Shown one piece after another: positions 16,849-24,597 of a DNA stretch of 55,090 bases (position 1 is the first letter of the stretch; each line of letters starts with the position of its first letter). A program made the position numbers and the translations under genes. Where the stretch lies: the NCBI GenBank assembly GCA_002421845.1, contig DISL01000123.1, positions 1-55,090 of the forward strand, given 5' to 3'. This DNA is from Epsilonproteobacteria bacterium UBA6211 (GTDB lineage: Bacteria; Campylobacterota; Campylobacteria; Campylobacterales; Arcobacteraceae). The notes below the pieces were generated by a model. It did not search any database. It was not told where the DNA came from and saw only the letters and a program-made list of their open reading frames with translations.

Positions 16849-17913
16849 TTGGTGGAGGATTTCTCTAATGACCTCTGTCGCATACGACCCCTTAGGTAAG
16901 AAAAAGCTCATTTCAAACCACTTCTTATCCTCTTTATAGTTTGACTCCAAATCTTCCACAAAAATCCATGCAAACCTTCTAGCACCATCTATTGCAGGGA
17001 TAAAATCCATTATCTTTTTCTCATAAATAGCTGCATCTCTTTCGCTTAGCTTGACTTTTTTACCGACCAAAAGTCCTGTAGGGACTCTATCCCTTGCAAA
17101 AAATTTATCCGATTCGCTTTTTAAATCATCTGCTATAAATATCTTACCGTAAGGATAATGGCTCATCAACTCCCCGTCAAGCACTTTGAAAGGATGCGGT
17201 TGAGTTTGTAACTCTTTTATAGTTTTTATATCAAGTCCCGTCAAACTTGATGCTTCAGCGGGTGTAAAAGAAGAGATATATTTACTTATTTCTATCCTTT
17301 TTGAAAGCCATTCATTAAAAAGATAACTCTGATAAGCATTGATATACATCTGTTTGAGCTTCATATTTCGCTCTTTTCTTTTACCTTGCAGTATCTCTAA
17401 TCCTAGTTTGTAGTTGTTTTGTTCTACGCCGAATCTTTGAAAACCGAAATAATTAGCAATACCGTATTTTGCTATATCACCTAAGACATTTTGGATTTTA
17501 TTTGCATCATTTTGAAACACTTTTTTAAATCGTACAAAAAACTTATTCCCCTTTAAATGCCCTATTTTTATTTTGTTATTGTGGTAAGTTGTACTTAGTA
17601 TTTTGATATTTGGATGGTTTAAAAGAGATAGTTTTTCTTCAAAACTTTTGTGCATAGAGATGTATTGTACGGTCATAGCGTTTTTGTCTTTTAACCCTGC
17701 ATACCCAATATCTCTCGTCTTACATCCAGTCGTGTTGCTTATGATTTCAAGCATATCCCATGTTGACATATCTTTTTTTCTTACACAAAGTACCAAATGC
17801 TCACCATCACCGCTAAACTCATACAACGGCACTTCCGTCACCACAAAGTCATCTATACTTTGCTTGAAATATACGTTGATTGGACTATGATTTAAATAAT
17901 ATTGATTTTCCAA
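16846..17913 (-). CDS. truD: tRNA pseudouridine(13) synthase TruD
   Basis: 355 residues. The core GYAGLKDKNAMTVQYISM holds the catalytic Asp of the TruD family, and YFGFQRFG and FNEWLSKR are further family motifs. It makes pseudouridine-13 in tRNA-Glu. The start is a TTG at 17911-17913 with AGGA 5-6 nt upstream; no ATG occurs before the conserved HSPINVYFKQ segment. It follows thiL by 9 nt, as in Campylobacter. Confidence 0.93.
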   Translation of the reverse strand: MENQYYLNHSPINVYFKQSIDDFVVTEVPLYEFSGDGEHLVLCVRKKDMSTWDMLEIISNTTGCKTRDIGYAGLKDKNAMTVQYISMHKSFEEKLSLLNHPNIKILSTTYHNNKIKIGHLKGNKFFVRFKKVFQNDANKIQNVLGDIAKYGIANYFGFQRFGVEQNNYKLGLEILQGKRKERNMKLKQMYINAYQSYLFNEWLSKRIEISKYISSFTPAEASSLTGLDIKTIKELQTQPHPFKVLDGELMSHYPYGKIFIADDLKSESDKFFARDRVPTGLLVGKKVKLSERDAAIYEKKIMDFIPAIDGARRFAWIFVEDLESNYKEDKKWFEMSFFLPKGSYATEVIREILHQ

Positions 17914-17922
17914 ATTTTTCCT

Positions 17923-18753
17923 TTAAAAATGATGCTCTTTGCAAGGACATTCATAGCTTCCATCTATGACTTTTGCAAATATATTTATATCTATTTTGTA
18001 TTTTTTTGCTATTTTTTCTATTTTTTGTAGATATTTGACGTCAAATGTAAAAAGCACTTCATACTCTTCACCGCTACACCCTACTTCCATATCTATCTCT
18101 TCAAAAAGCTCAAACCCTACTCCACTAGCACGACTCACCCTTCCTAGCTCAAAAAATAGCCCATCGGAAATATCCAAAGCACTAGAAATATAAGGGGATA
18201 TATCATAAAAAAACTCAGGATTTAGCTTTGGTTTGATAAATTTTGATTTTTGGTCTATAGCCCCACCGCCAAGCAATACATCCAAATCTTTTTTTACGTT
18301 GCCAAGAGTACCGGTGTGTGCTACTAGCTCACCTACCTTTGCACCGCTTCGCAAAATCGGATTTTTGGTTTTTGATATAATAGTCACTGAAATATCAAGC
18401 TTTTCGTTTGATATGGTATCACCGCCTATTATCTCTACACCGTATTTTTTGGCAGTTTTTTGAAATCCCTTTGCCAATAATACCAAATCATCTTCCGAAT
18501 AACTTTTTGGTATAGCTACGGTCAAAAGTGCATATTTCGGTTTTGCATTCATCACTATAGCGTCACTTATATTTACAAGCATAGCTTTTGTGGCAATTTG
18601 TTCTAAGCTCATCCACTCTTTTTTGAAATGTACATTTTCAAAAAAAGCATCTTGGGAATAAACCCATTTACCTATTACTGCACCGTCATCACCGATATGA
18701 TTTGTATTTTTAGTAAATTGTTCAATAAAAAAGTTTTCTTTGCTGTTTTTCAT
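17923..18753 (-). CDS. thiL: Thiamine-monophosphate kinase
   Basis: 276 residues. ThiL/PurM-fold motifs: IGDDGAVIG, NISDAIVMNAKPKYAL, IIGGDTIS and SSALDISDGL. It phosphorylates thiamine phosphate to thiamine diphosphate. The ATG has no ribosome site, but a minus-strand TATAAT ends 7 nt before it, predicting a leaderless mRNA. It is co-transcribed with truD. The partners thiD and thiE are elsewhere in the window (46017-47410). Confidence 0.92.
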   Translation of the reverse strand: MKNSKENFFIEQFTKNTNHIGDDGAVIGKWVYSQDAFFENVHFKKEWMSLEQIATKAMLVNISDAIVMNAKPKYALLTVAIPKSYSEDDLVLLAKGFQKTAKKYGVEIIGGDTISNEKLDISVTIISKTKNPILRSGAKVGELVAHTGTLGNVKKDLDVLLGGGAIDQKSKFIKPKLNPEFFYDISPYISSALDISDGLFFELGRVSRASGVGFELFEEIDMEVGCSGEEYEVLFTFDVKYLQKIEKIAKKYKIDINIFAKVIDGSYECPCKEHHF

Positions 18754-18760
18754 AAGAAAG

Positions 18761-18766
18761 ATTATA
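18761..18766 (-). promoter_or_regulatory. -10 box of thiL, placed for a leaderless mRNA
   Basis: The minus strand reads TATAAT, with 7 nt (CTTTCTT) to the ATG at 18753. The expected transcription start falls at or 1 nt before the ATG. No Shine-Dalgarno sequence is present. Confidence 0.55.
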
Positions 18767-18781
18767 CTATAATAATCTTCA

Positions 18782-19050
18782 AGGACGCCTCTAAAAATTT
18801 GTATATTTCATAGAAGAGAAAAATAAACTTGAGATTTTGTCACAAAAATTTTTCAAGCTACTTGTAAGTAACTTTAAAAATTTTTTGGTGAAATATCTGT
18901 TTATTTTACCTTCCCTACGGGCTTTGGATACTTTTTACTAAACTTCGTTGAAGTCTTTTGTATTACAACAAGTAGTACTTCAAGCCTTCGCCTTGTTTAG
19001 TTAAAAAAGTATCCTAAAGCTATGAACATACAGATTTTTTGAGTTGTCCT
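18782..19050. repeat. 269-bp three-armed inverted-repeat element
   Basis: This fills the 320-nt gap between thiL and the next gene. Outer arms 18782-18813 and 19020-19050 are imperfect inverted copies (AGGAC...TTCATAG against CTATGAAC...GTCCT). Inside lie two separate hairpins: 18820-18907 (AAAATAAAC...GTTTATTTT) and 18921-19020 (GCTTTGGATACTTTTTACTAAAC-type arm paired with 18995-19020). No ORF. The shape is that of a foldback or MITE-like element, or a structured RNA. Confidence 0.7.
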
Positions 19051-19074
19051 AATATTAAACACGGAGTGCGACAG

Positions 19075-20127
19075 ATGATAAAACTCTATATTGAACTTTT
19101 TCATTTTGATAAAAATACCGACTATTTGCCTTACTACAAAAAATATACATTAAAAGTAAACGAGCAAACAACAGTAAATGACCTCTTAGAAGAAATGTAT
19201 GCCAAAGAGTCTTTTGGAATAGATAAATCAAAAACAATCAATGTCAAAATCAACCACCTATACACAAATGCAAATGCAAACGTATATGAACTTGTTGAAT
19301 TATTGGGTAAAGATTGGAAAATAGAGCCAATTAGCACATATAGAGCAGTGAAAGATTTTATTATAGATAATAGCGACTTTATCTCAAAAATAAGACTTTT
19401 CAAACCATATCTTAACTATTCTCAAAAACAAAATTATGTAGATAACTATGAATTATTTTATTATGCTTCAAATACATTAAACTTCAACCGTGATTACATA
19501 GGCGACCATGCACTTTATATAGCCTATGATTTAATAAAAGAGAACCCATCTTTAAAAAATGAGATTTTAAATATAGTTTGCGACACAAATAGCGGTATAT
19601 CTTACCATACATCACTAGAAAATAGAGTTTATAAATATTGCGAAGATAAGGAACATAAGATTAAAGAACTTTTTGCAACGGCAAAAGTAGAATACAAAGC
19701 TCCAAAATATCTTGATATGGATGATATGAATATTTTTCAAAAATTTGATAATTTCAACATCGCCGTTTATATGCCAACTCTTGCGACAAAAGAACTTATC
19801 AAAAAAAGCGGTGCAAAATATATAGATATATCTACAGCTTACAATGATATAGCAGTTTGTAGCCTTAAAACAAATCCTAAATTTTCATTCAAACTTGCAG
19901 GTGAGTTTTTACTTGATGCAAAAGATAACAATGCCGACTTAGTAATAGTTGATGATGAGTTTTTGGCTATATTTGACGGTATGCAACATGAAATAGAAAA
20001 CGCGGTAGGTAGAGAGATAAAAATGCCTATTTTAACGAAAACTGAATTTAAAAAAATACTAGATGGAAACAAGGGTGATAAAGTACTTGGGCTTGATAAG
20101 CATAAAGTGGTTGTTGGTTTATTTTAG
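19075..20127 (+). CDS. SdhB/SdhE-like fusion lacking Fe-S cysteines (possible DUF5644/HdrB_C-type protein)
   Basis: 350 residues from the ATG at 19075 (GGAG 8 nt upstream); an earlier in-frame ATG at 19039 adds an unconserved leader. The N-terminal half mirrors SdhB of the next operon: FHFDKNTDYLPYYKKYTLKV against FRFNKLTDYLPHYDTIEIEV, and KDFIIDNSDF...KPYL against KDMVIDKGDF...KPYL. The C-terminal half mirrors the second CCG domain of the E subunit: LLDAKDNNADLV against MLDAIDNNADIM, and VGREIKMPIL against MGREISIPVL. Almost all cluster-ligating cysteines are gone. It is probably a structural or assembly partner of the reductase (inference). The family name is from memory. Confidence 0.7.
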   Translation: MIKLYIELFHFDKNTDYLPYYKKYTLKVNEQTTVNDLLEEMYAKESFGIDKSKTINVKINHLYTNANANVYELVELLGKDWKIEPISTYRAVKDFIIDNSDFISKIRLFKPYLNYSQKQNYVDNYELFYYASNTLNFNRDYIGDHALYIAYDLIKENPSLKNEILNIVCDTNSGISYHTSLENRVYKYCEDKEHKIKELFATAKVEYKAPKYLDMDDMNIFQKFDNFNIAVYMPTLATKELIKKSGAKYIDISTAYNDIAVCSLKTNPKFSFKLAGEFLLDAKDNNADLVIVDDEFLAIFDGMQHEIENAVGREIKMPILTKTEFKKILDGNKGDKVLGLDKHKVVVGLF

Positions 20128-20137
20128 TAACTGGTGT

Positions 20138-20213
20138 ATTGGTAATTAGTTATTGGTTATTGGTAAGAGTTTTATTTTCCGCCGACTTTACCTTTTACCT
20201 TTTACCTTTCCTC
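20138..20213 (+). repeat. Two 7-nt-period runs upstream of the reductase operon
   Basis: Four ATTGGTA/ATTAGTT-type heptamers (20138-20165), then three TTTTACC-type heptamers and a decayed fourth (20186-20213). Each keeps strict 7-nt phasing, with different unit sequences. The rest of the 201-nt gap holds a possible TACAAT -10 box (20292-20297). Confidence 0.8.
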
Positions 20214-20328
20214 TGCCACATTTCGTAACAGCTATTATTACAATCTTTAATAAATCTACTCACCTAAAGTTTCTATTATGTCTTTTTTTGTTACAATCTC
20301 CATAGAATTATTGTGACAAAGGATCAAA

Positions 20329-22044
20329 ATGGGTATTCCTATACATAAATATGATGTTGTTATCGTTGGGGCAGGACTTGCCGGGTGTGCAGCTGCTAAA
20401 GAAATCAAAGAATCAGGCTTAAGCGTTTGTGTACTTACAAAACTACACCCTCTAAGAAGCCACTCAGGAGCCGCTCAAGGTGGTATAAACGCTGCACTTA
20501 ATCCAGAAGATAGTACGGATTTACACGTTTTTGATACGGTAAAAGGTAGTGACTACTTAGGAGATCAAGATGCTATCACATTGATGTGTGAAAAAGCACC
20601 TGAAACTATAAGATGGGCAGAGAGAATGGGAGCTGCATTTAGTAGAAATGACAGCGGTCATATAGCTCAAAGACCTTTTGGTGGACAAAGTAAACCTAGA
20701 GCATGTTATGCAAAAGATAGAACAGGTATCACGCTTCTTCAAACAATCTACGAACAAGCTCATAGACAAGGTGTTACTTTCTTAGATGAGTGGTATGTTG
20801 CAGATATGATATATAATAACGGAAAAGTAAGTGGTGTGATTGCATACGATATAACAAACTCAAAACCTGCTATTTTCAATGCTCGTGCAGTAATGTTTGC
20901 TACAGGTGGATACGGAAGAGCTTTCAAAATCAACTCAAACGCTCATGCAAATACGGGTGATGCACTTTCAATAGTTGCTAGACACGGCTTACCGCTAGAA
21001 GATATGGAGTTTGTTCAATTCCATCCAACAGGAATTGCAGGAAACGGTGTACTTATCTCTGAAGCGGCAAGGGGTGAAGGTGGAAAACTTTACAACTCTT
21101 TGGGTGAAAGATTTATGGAGAAATATGCTCCAAATAAGCTAGAACTTGCCTCTCGTGACGTTGTAAGCCGTGCTATTACTCAAGAGATTCTTGAGGGGCG
21201 TGGTTGTGGAGTAAACAAAGACCATGTTATGATAGATTTAACACACCTTGGTGAAAAAATCATTATGGAAAGATTACCGGAACTTAGAGACCTTGCTATA
21301 ACTTTCCTAGGTCAAGATATGATAAAAGAGCCAATTTCAATAGCAGCAACTGCTCACTACTCTATGGGTGGTATCCCTGTTGATATAAACGGTCACGTAA
21401 GAAAAAATACAAAAGATTTCGTAGAAGGCTTTTATGCTGCAGGTGAGTGTGCTTGTGTGAGTGTTCACGGTGCAAACAGACTTGGTGCAAACTCCGTACT
21501 TGAAGCGTTATTTTTCGGAAGACATGTTGGACAAAACATAGTAAAAGATGTACAAGACGGTATAAGTCTAAAAGTAGCTACAGACCAAGATGCACTAGGT
21601 GCTATGGCTGAACTAAAAAAAGTTAGAGAGAACAACGGTGGCGTAAAAGTACCTGACTTGCGAACTAAACTACAAGAAAGCATGACAAATAACGCCGGAG
21701 TATTTAGAACTGAAGAGTCTTTACTAAAACAAAAAGAGATTATAAAACAACTTAAAGAAGAGTACAAAGACATAAGAATAGACGACAAATCAGAAGTTTA
21801 TAATACAGACCTACAAGAAGCTATAGAACTTGGGCATATGCTTGATTTCTCTGCATTTATCGTAGAGGGTTCAATAGCTAGACGAGAGAGTCGTGGAGCT
21901 CATTTTAGAAATGACTACCCAAATAGAGATGATGAAAAGTATCTAAAACACACTATGGCTTATATGAAAAAAGACGGTAGCATAGATATAGAATATATGG
22001 ATGTTGTTTTAGGCAAATACGAACCTGTAGAAAGAACATATTAA
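20329..22044 (+). CDS. Fumarate reductase/succinate dehydrogenase flavoprotein subunit A
   Basis: 571 residues. FAD-binding GAGLAGCAAAKE, the covalent-flavin site RSHSGAAQGGIN, EDMEFVQFHPTG, active-site RGEGG and HGANRLGANSVLEALFFG, and a C-terminal RRESRGAHFRNDYPNRDD are all present. It is the catalytic subunit interconverting fumarate and succinate. With the B and E subunits it forms the E-type complex known from Wolinella and Sulfurimonas (methylmenaquinol:fumarate reductase-like), which may face the periplasm in some species. No Tat signal is visible here. AAAGGA lies 5 nt before the ATG. Confidence 0.95.
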   Translation: MGIPIHKYDVVIVGAGLAGCAAAKEIKESGLSVCVLTKLHPLRSHSGAAQGGINAALNPEDSTDLHVFDTVKGSDYLGDQDAITLMCEKAPETIRWAERMGAAFSRNDSGHIAQRPFGGQSKPRACYAKDRTGITLLQTIYEQAHRQGVTFLDEWYVADMIYNNGKVSGVIAYDITNSKPAIFNARAVMFATGGYGRAFKINSNAHANTGDALSIVARHGLPLEDMEFVQFHPTGIAGNGVLISEAARGEGGKLYNSLGERFMEKYAPNKLELASRDVVSRAITQEILEGRGCGVNKDHVMIDLTHLGEKIIMERLPELRDLAITFLGQDMIKEPISIAATAHYSMGGIPVDINGHVRKNTKDFVEGFYAAGECACVSVHGANRLGANSVLEALFFGRHVGQNIVKDVQDGISLKVATDQDALGAMAELKKVRENNGGVKVPDLRTKLQESMTNNAGVFRTEESLLKQKEIIKQLKEEYKDIRIDDKSEVYNTDLQEAIELGHMLDFSAFIVEGSIARRESRGAHFRNDYPNRDDEKYLKHTMAYMKKDGSIDIEYMDVVLGKYEPVERTY

Positions 22045-22054
22045 GAGGTGTCAA

Positions 22055-23026
22055 ATGAGTAATACAAAAAAACTAACATGGAAAGTATTTAGATTTAACA
22101 AACTTACAGACTACCTACCTCATTATGACACGATAGAAATAGAAGTGAGCAAAGACGAAGTAGTACTTGACGTAATGAATAGAATCAAATGGGAACACGA
22201 TGGAAGCTTTTCATATAGAAGAAGCTGTCGTCACGGAATTTGTGGAAGTTGTGCAGTAAAAGTAAACGGCAAAGCTACACTTGCATGTAAAGACAATGTT
22301 TTCAAACTTGTGGAGATATTCGGTACGACTTTGACGCTAGAGCCACAAAGCTTTAAGCGTGTATATAAAGATATGGTTATAGACAAAGGTGATTTCTGGT
22401 CGAAATACGATGCTGTAAAACCATACTTGATAGCTGACGTTGAAGCTCATCCGGAAATAGAAAACGTAGTATCAAAAGAAGAAGCTGCAAGACTTGATGA
22501 GGCTGATTATTGTATTCAGTGTGGTAACTGCTACTATTCATGTCCTGCCGTACAAGTAAATGAAGATTATTTTGGACCTGCTGCCCTTACAAAAGCTTGG
22601 AGATTTAATGCCGATGTTAGAGATGACGCGGTAGAAGAGAGACTTGATATTGTAAACCAACTTGGAAGCGGTATTTGGGATTGTGTTAAATGTTTTGAGT
22701 GTGCAGAAGCCTGTCCAAAAGAGCTAAGCCCTATTAGCAAAATAACATCACTACACCTACAATCATTTGAAAAAGGTAAAGTTGAAAATAACGTAGCTTC
22801 AAGACATGCGGTTGGTTTCAAATGGTCTATTATAAAACACGGTATATTAGACGAAGGTGAACTAGTAAGATACTCTGAAGGTAACATTGGTGTTTTAAAA
22901 CACGTTCCTGAAGCTATAGCTATGTTAAAAAAAGGGAAAATTGTAATGCCTTGGAATATGCCGAAATCAAAAAATCTTGATGAGATTAAAAAACTTGTTA
23001 AATCTACATCTACAGCGAAATTTTAG
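22055..23026 (+). CDS. Fumarate reductase/succinate dehydrogenase iron-sulfur subunit B
   Basis: 323 residues. The N-terminal ferredoxin domain has the [2Fe-2S] cysteines in SCRHGICGSC...ATLAC (near 60-80). The C-terminal domain has two Cys clusters, CIQCGNCYYSCP and CVKCFECAEACPKEL, for the [4Fe-4S] and [3Fe-4S]/[4Fe-4S] centres. It carries electrons between the E subunit and the flavin. AGAGGTG lies before the ATG, and the gene is 10 nt after the A subunit. Confidence 0.95.
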   Translation: MSNTKKLTWKVFRFNKLTDYLPHYDTIEIEVSKDEVVLDVMNRIKWEHDGSFSYRRSCRHGICGSCAVKVNGKATLACKDNVFKLVEIFGTTLTLEPQSFKRVYKDMVIDKGDFWSKYDAVKPYLIADVEAHPEIENVVSKEEAARLDEADYCIQCGNCYYSCPAVQVNEDYFGPAALTKAWRFNADVRDDAVEERLDIVNQLGSGIWDCVKCFECAEACPKELSPISKITSLHLQSFEKGKVENNVASRHAVGFKWSIIKHGILDEGELVRYSEGNIGVLKHVPEAIAMLKKGKIVMPWNMPKSKNLDEIKKLVKSTSTAKF

Positions 23027-23034
23027 GAGTTAAT

Positions 23035-23907
23035 ATGAAAAAATTAAGATATGCACTTTATACCGGATGTACCGCAAGAGAAAGTACTCCTGAACTTCTA
23101 AAATCAACTATGGCAATAGCAAATAAACTAGGCATTGAGCTTGTACTTCTTGATGAAGCAAGTTGTTGTGGTGCTAGTCACTTACAAGACTTTGACGATA
23201 TGTTATCTTTAGTTTTAAATGCTAGAAATATATGCTACGCTGAAAAATTAGGACTTGATATGGTAACTATTTGTAATACTTGCCAACTAAATACAAGCCT
23301 TACAAAAGAAAGATTAGACAAAGACCCTGAACTTAAAGCAAAAGTAAATGCAAAACTAGCTGAAGTTGGCTTAGAATACAAAGGTACAAGTGAAGTTAAA
23401 CATTTCTTGTACGCATTGCAAGATGATTATGGATACGAAAATATAGCTAAACACGTAACAAAACCTCTTACCGGTCTAAATGTAGCTGCATTTTACGGAT
23501 GTCACAACATAAGACCAAGCCATCTTCAAAACCATTCAAACGGTGGAGAAAATCCTTATGTTCCAAAATCAATAGATGATTTGGCTGTAGCTCTTGGGGC
23601 AAACAGTGTGGATTACGGTTCAAGCAACAAATGTTGCGGTTTCCATGTGGAACTTCAAAATCCAAAAACAGCAAATAGACTATCAGGCTCGGCTATGCTT
23701 GATGCAATAGACAATAATGCCGATATTATGGTAACACCTTGTCCTCTTTGCCACTTAAGAATGGACGTACAACAACACAACATTTCTAAAGAGATGGGAA
23801 GAGAAATCAGTATCCCGGTACTTCACTTACCTCAAATGGTAGGACTTGCTCTTGGTCTTAGTGAAAAAGAACTAGGACTAAATCACAACGTGACACCGAT
23901 ACAATAA
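23035..23907 (+). CDS. CCG-domain subunit E (HdrB/SdhE-like) of the reductase
   Basis: 290 residues with two CCG domains: CTARE...ASCCGASHL with CNTCQL, and CHNIRP...NKCCGFHVEL with CPLCHLRMD. These bind a non-cubane [4Fe-4S] centre in HdrB-type proteins. In E-type complexes this subunit replaces the membrane cytochrome b and links to the quinone pool. AGGAG lies 4-5 nt before the ATG. It is the last gene of the operon; the stop codon is inside the terminator hairpin. Confidence 0.93.
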   Translation: MKKLRYALYTGCTARESTPELLKSTMAIANKLGIELVLLDEASCCGASHLQDFDDMLSLVLNARNICYAEKLGLDMVTICNTCQLNTSLTKERLDKDPELKAKVNAKLAEVGLEYKGTSEVKHFLYALQDDYGYENIAKHVTKPLTGLNVAAFYGCHNIRPSHLQNHSNGGENPYVPKSIDDLAVALGANSVDYGSSNKCCGFHVELQNPKTANRLSGSAMLDAIDNNADIMVTPCPLCHLRMDVQQHNISKEMGREISIPVLHLPQMVGLALGLSEKELGLNHNVTPIQ

Positions 23908-23927
23908 AACCTTTTGGGTTTTATTGT
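23901..23927 (+). terminator. Hairpin at the end of the reductase operon
   Basis: An 11-bp perfect stem (ACAATAAAACC / GGTTTTATTGT) with a 5-nt loop. The stem contains the stop codon of the E subunit. It is followed by GTTAATTTT rather than a long T run, so it is only a moderate terminator. Confidence 0.6.
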
Positions 23928-23931
23928 GTTA

Positions 23932-23966
23932 ATTTTGAATGATGAATGTTAAATTTTGAATTAATT
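23932..23966 (+). repeat. 7-nt-period repeat after the reductase operon
   Basis: Five heptamers of the ATTTTGA/ATGATGA type, starting right after the terminator hairpin. Confidence 0.75.
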
Positions 23967-24042
23967 TTTTTAGATTTTACCTAAGAAAAAACTTACACCA
24001 CACAATTAAGACAAGAATTATCCTATTTAATTATACTTTTTA

Positions 24043-24051
24043 TGCTATAAT
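24043..24051 (+). promoter_or_regulatory. Extended -10 promoter of the superoxide reductase gene
   Basis: TGCTATAAT, an extended -10 (TGn-TATAAT). A start near 24058 leaves a leader of about 25 nt with AGGAG before the ATG at 24083. Confidence 0.65.
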
Positions 24052-24082
24052 TCATTAATAATTTTAGTCATAGGAGAAAAAA

Positions 24083-24469
24083 ATGCCAAAAATAAATAGA
24101 TATGTTGATATAGATACGGTTGAAAGAGAAGCGAAAAAAGATTATATTGATAGACACTCTGCTTTCGTACACTGTCCAAGTGAAGCAAAAAAAGGTCAAA
24201 AGTTTGCAGTAACGGTTAAAGTAGGTGATGCTTATACTCATCCGGATGATTTTGATCACTATATTGCAAGTGTAAGCCTTTTCAACGGTGAAACACTTTT
24301 AGCTAAAGCTGATTTTATGTCAGGTATGCTTGGAAATGAGAAATCTCAAGCTGAAGTAACTTTCAATATCATTCCAACAGGAAGCAAACTAAACTTAATA
24401 GCTCATGCATACTGTACAAAACACGGTATATGGGAAAGTGACGCTGTAGTAGTAAACGTAGCTGAATAA
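24083..24469 (+). CDS. Superoxide reductase (class II, neelaredoxin type)
   Basis: 128 residues with all five ligands of the iron centre: H25, H53, H59, C111 and H114 (RHSAFVHCP, THPDDFDHYI, YCTKHGIWE). C111 and H114 even match the numbering of the Pyrococcus enzyme. The enzyme reduces superoxide to peroxide without making oxygen, fitting a microaerobic life. The mobile Glu-Lys pair before the first His is replaced by Asp-Arg (DRH). No N-terminal desulforedoxin domain is present. It stands alone between a promoter and a strong terminator. Confidence 0.88.
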   Translation: MPKINRYVDIDTVEREAKKDYIDRHSAFVHCPSEAKKGQKFAVTVKVGDAYTHPDDFDHYIASVSLFNGETLLAKADFMSGMLGNEKSQAEVTFNIIPTGSKLNLIAHAYCTKHGIWESDAVVVNVAE

Positions 24470-24494
24470 ATTTTCATATAAATGCTAAAACCGA

Positions 24495-24523
24495 GGGAGT
24501 GATATTCACTCCCTTATTTTTTT
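24495..24523 (+). terminator. Intrinsic terminator after the superoxide reductase gene
   Basis: 8-bp stem GGGAGTGA / TCACTCCC with a 3-nt loop, followed by TTATTTTTTT. Confidence 0.9.
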
Positions 24524-24597
24524 GTCAAAAATTTTATTAAGTTTTCTTAGAATAAACTTATAAGAGCATATATTATTATTTTGGATTAAGGATTTAA

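Noticed and set aside
19039..19074. Upstream ATG of the SdhB/SdhE-like gene
   Set aside because: It lies inside the right arm of the inverted-repeat element and has no ribosome site; ATG 19075 has GGAG and aligns with SdhB.
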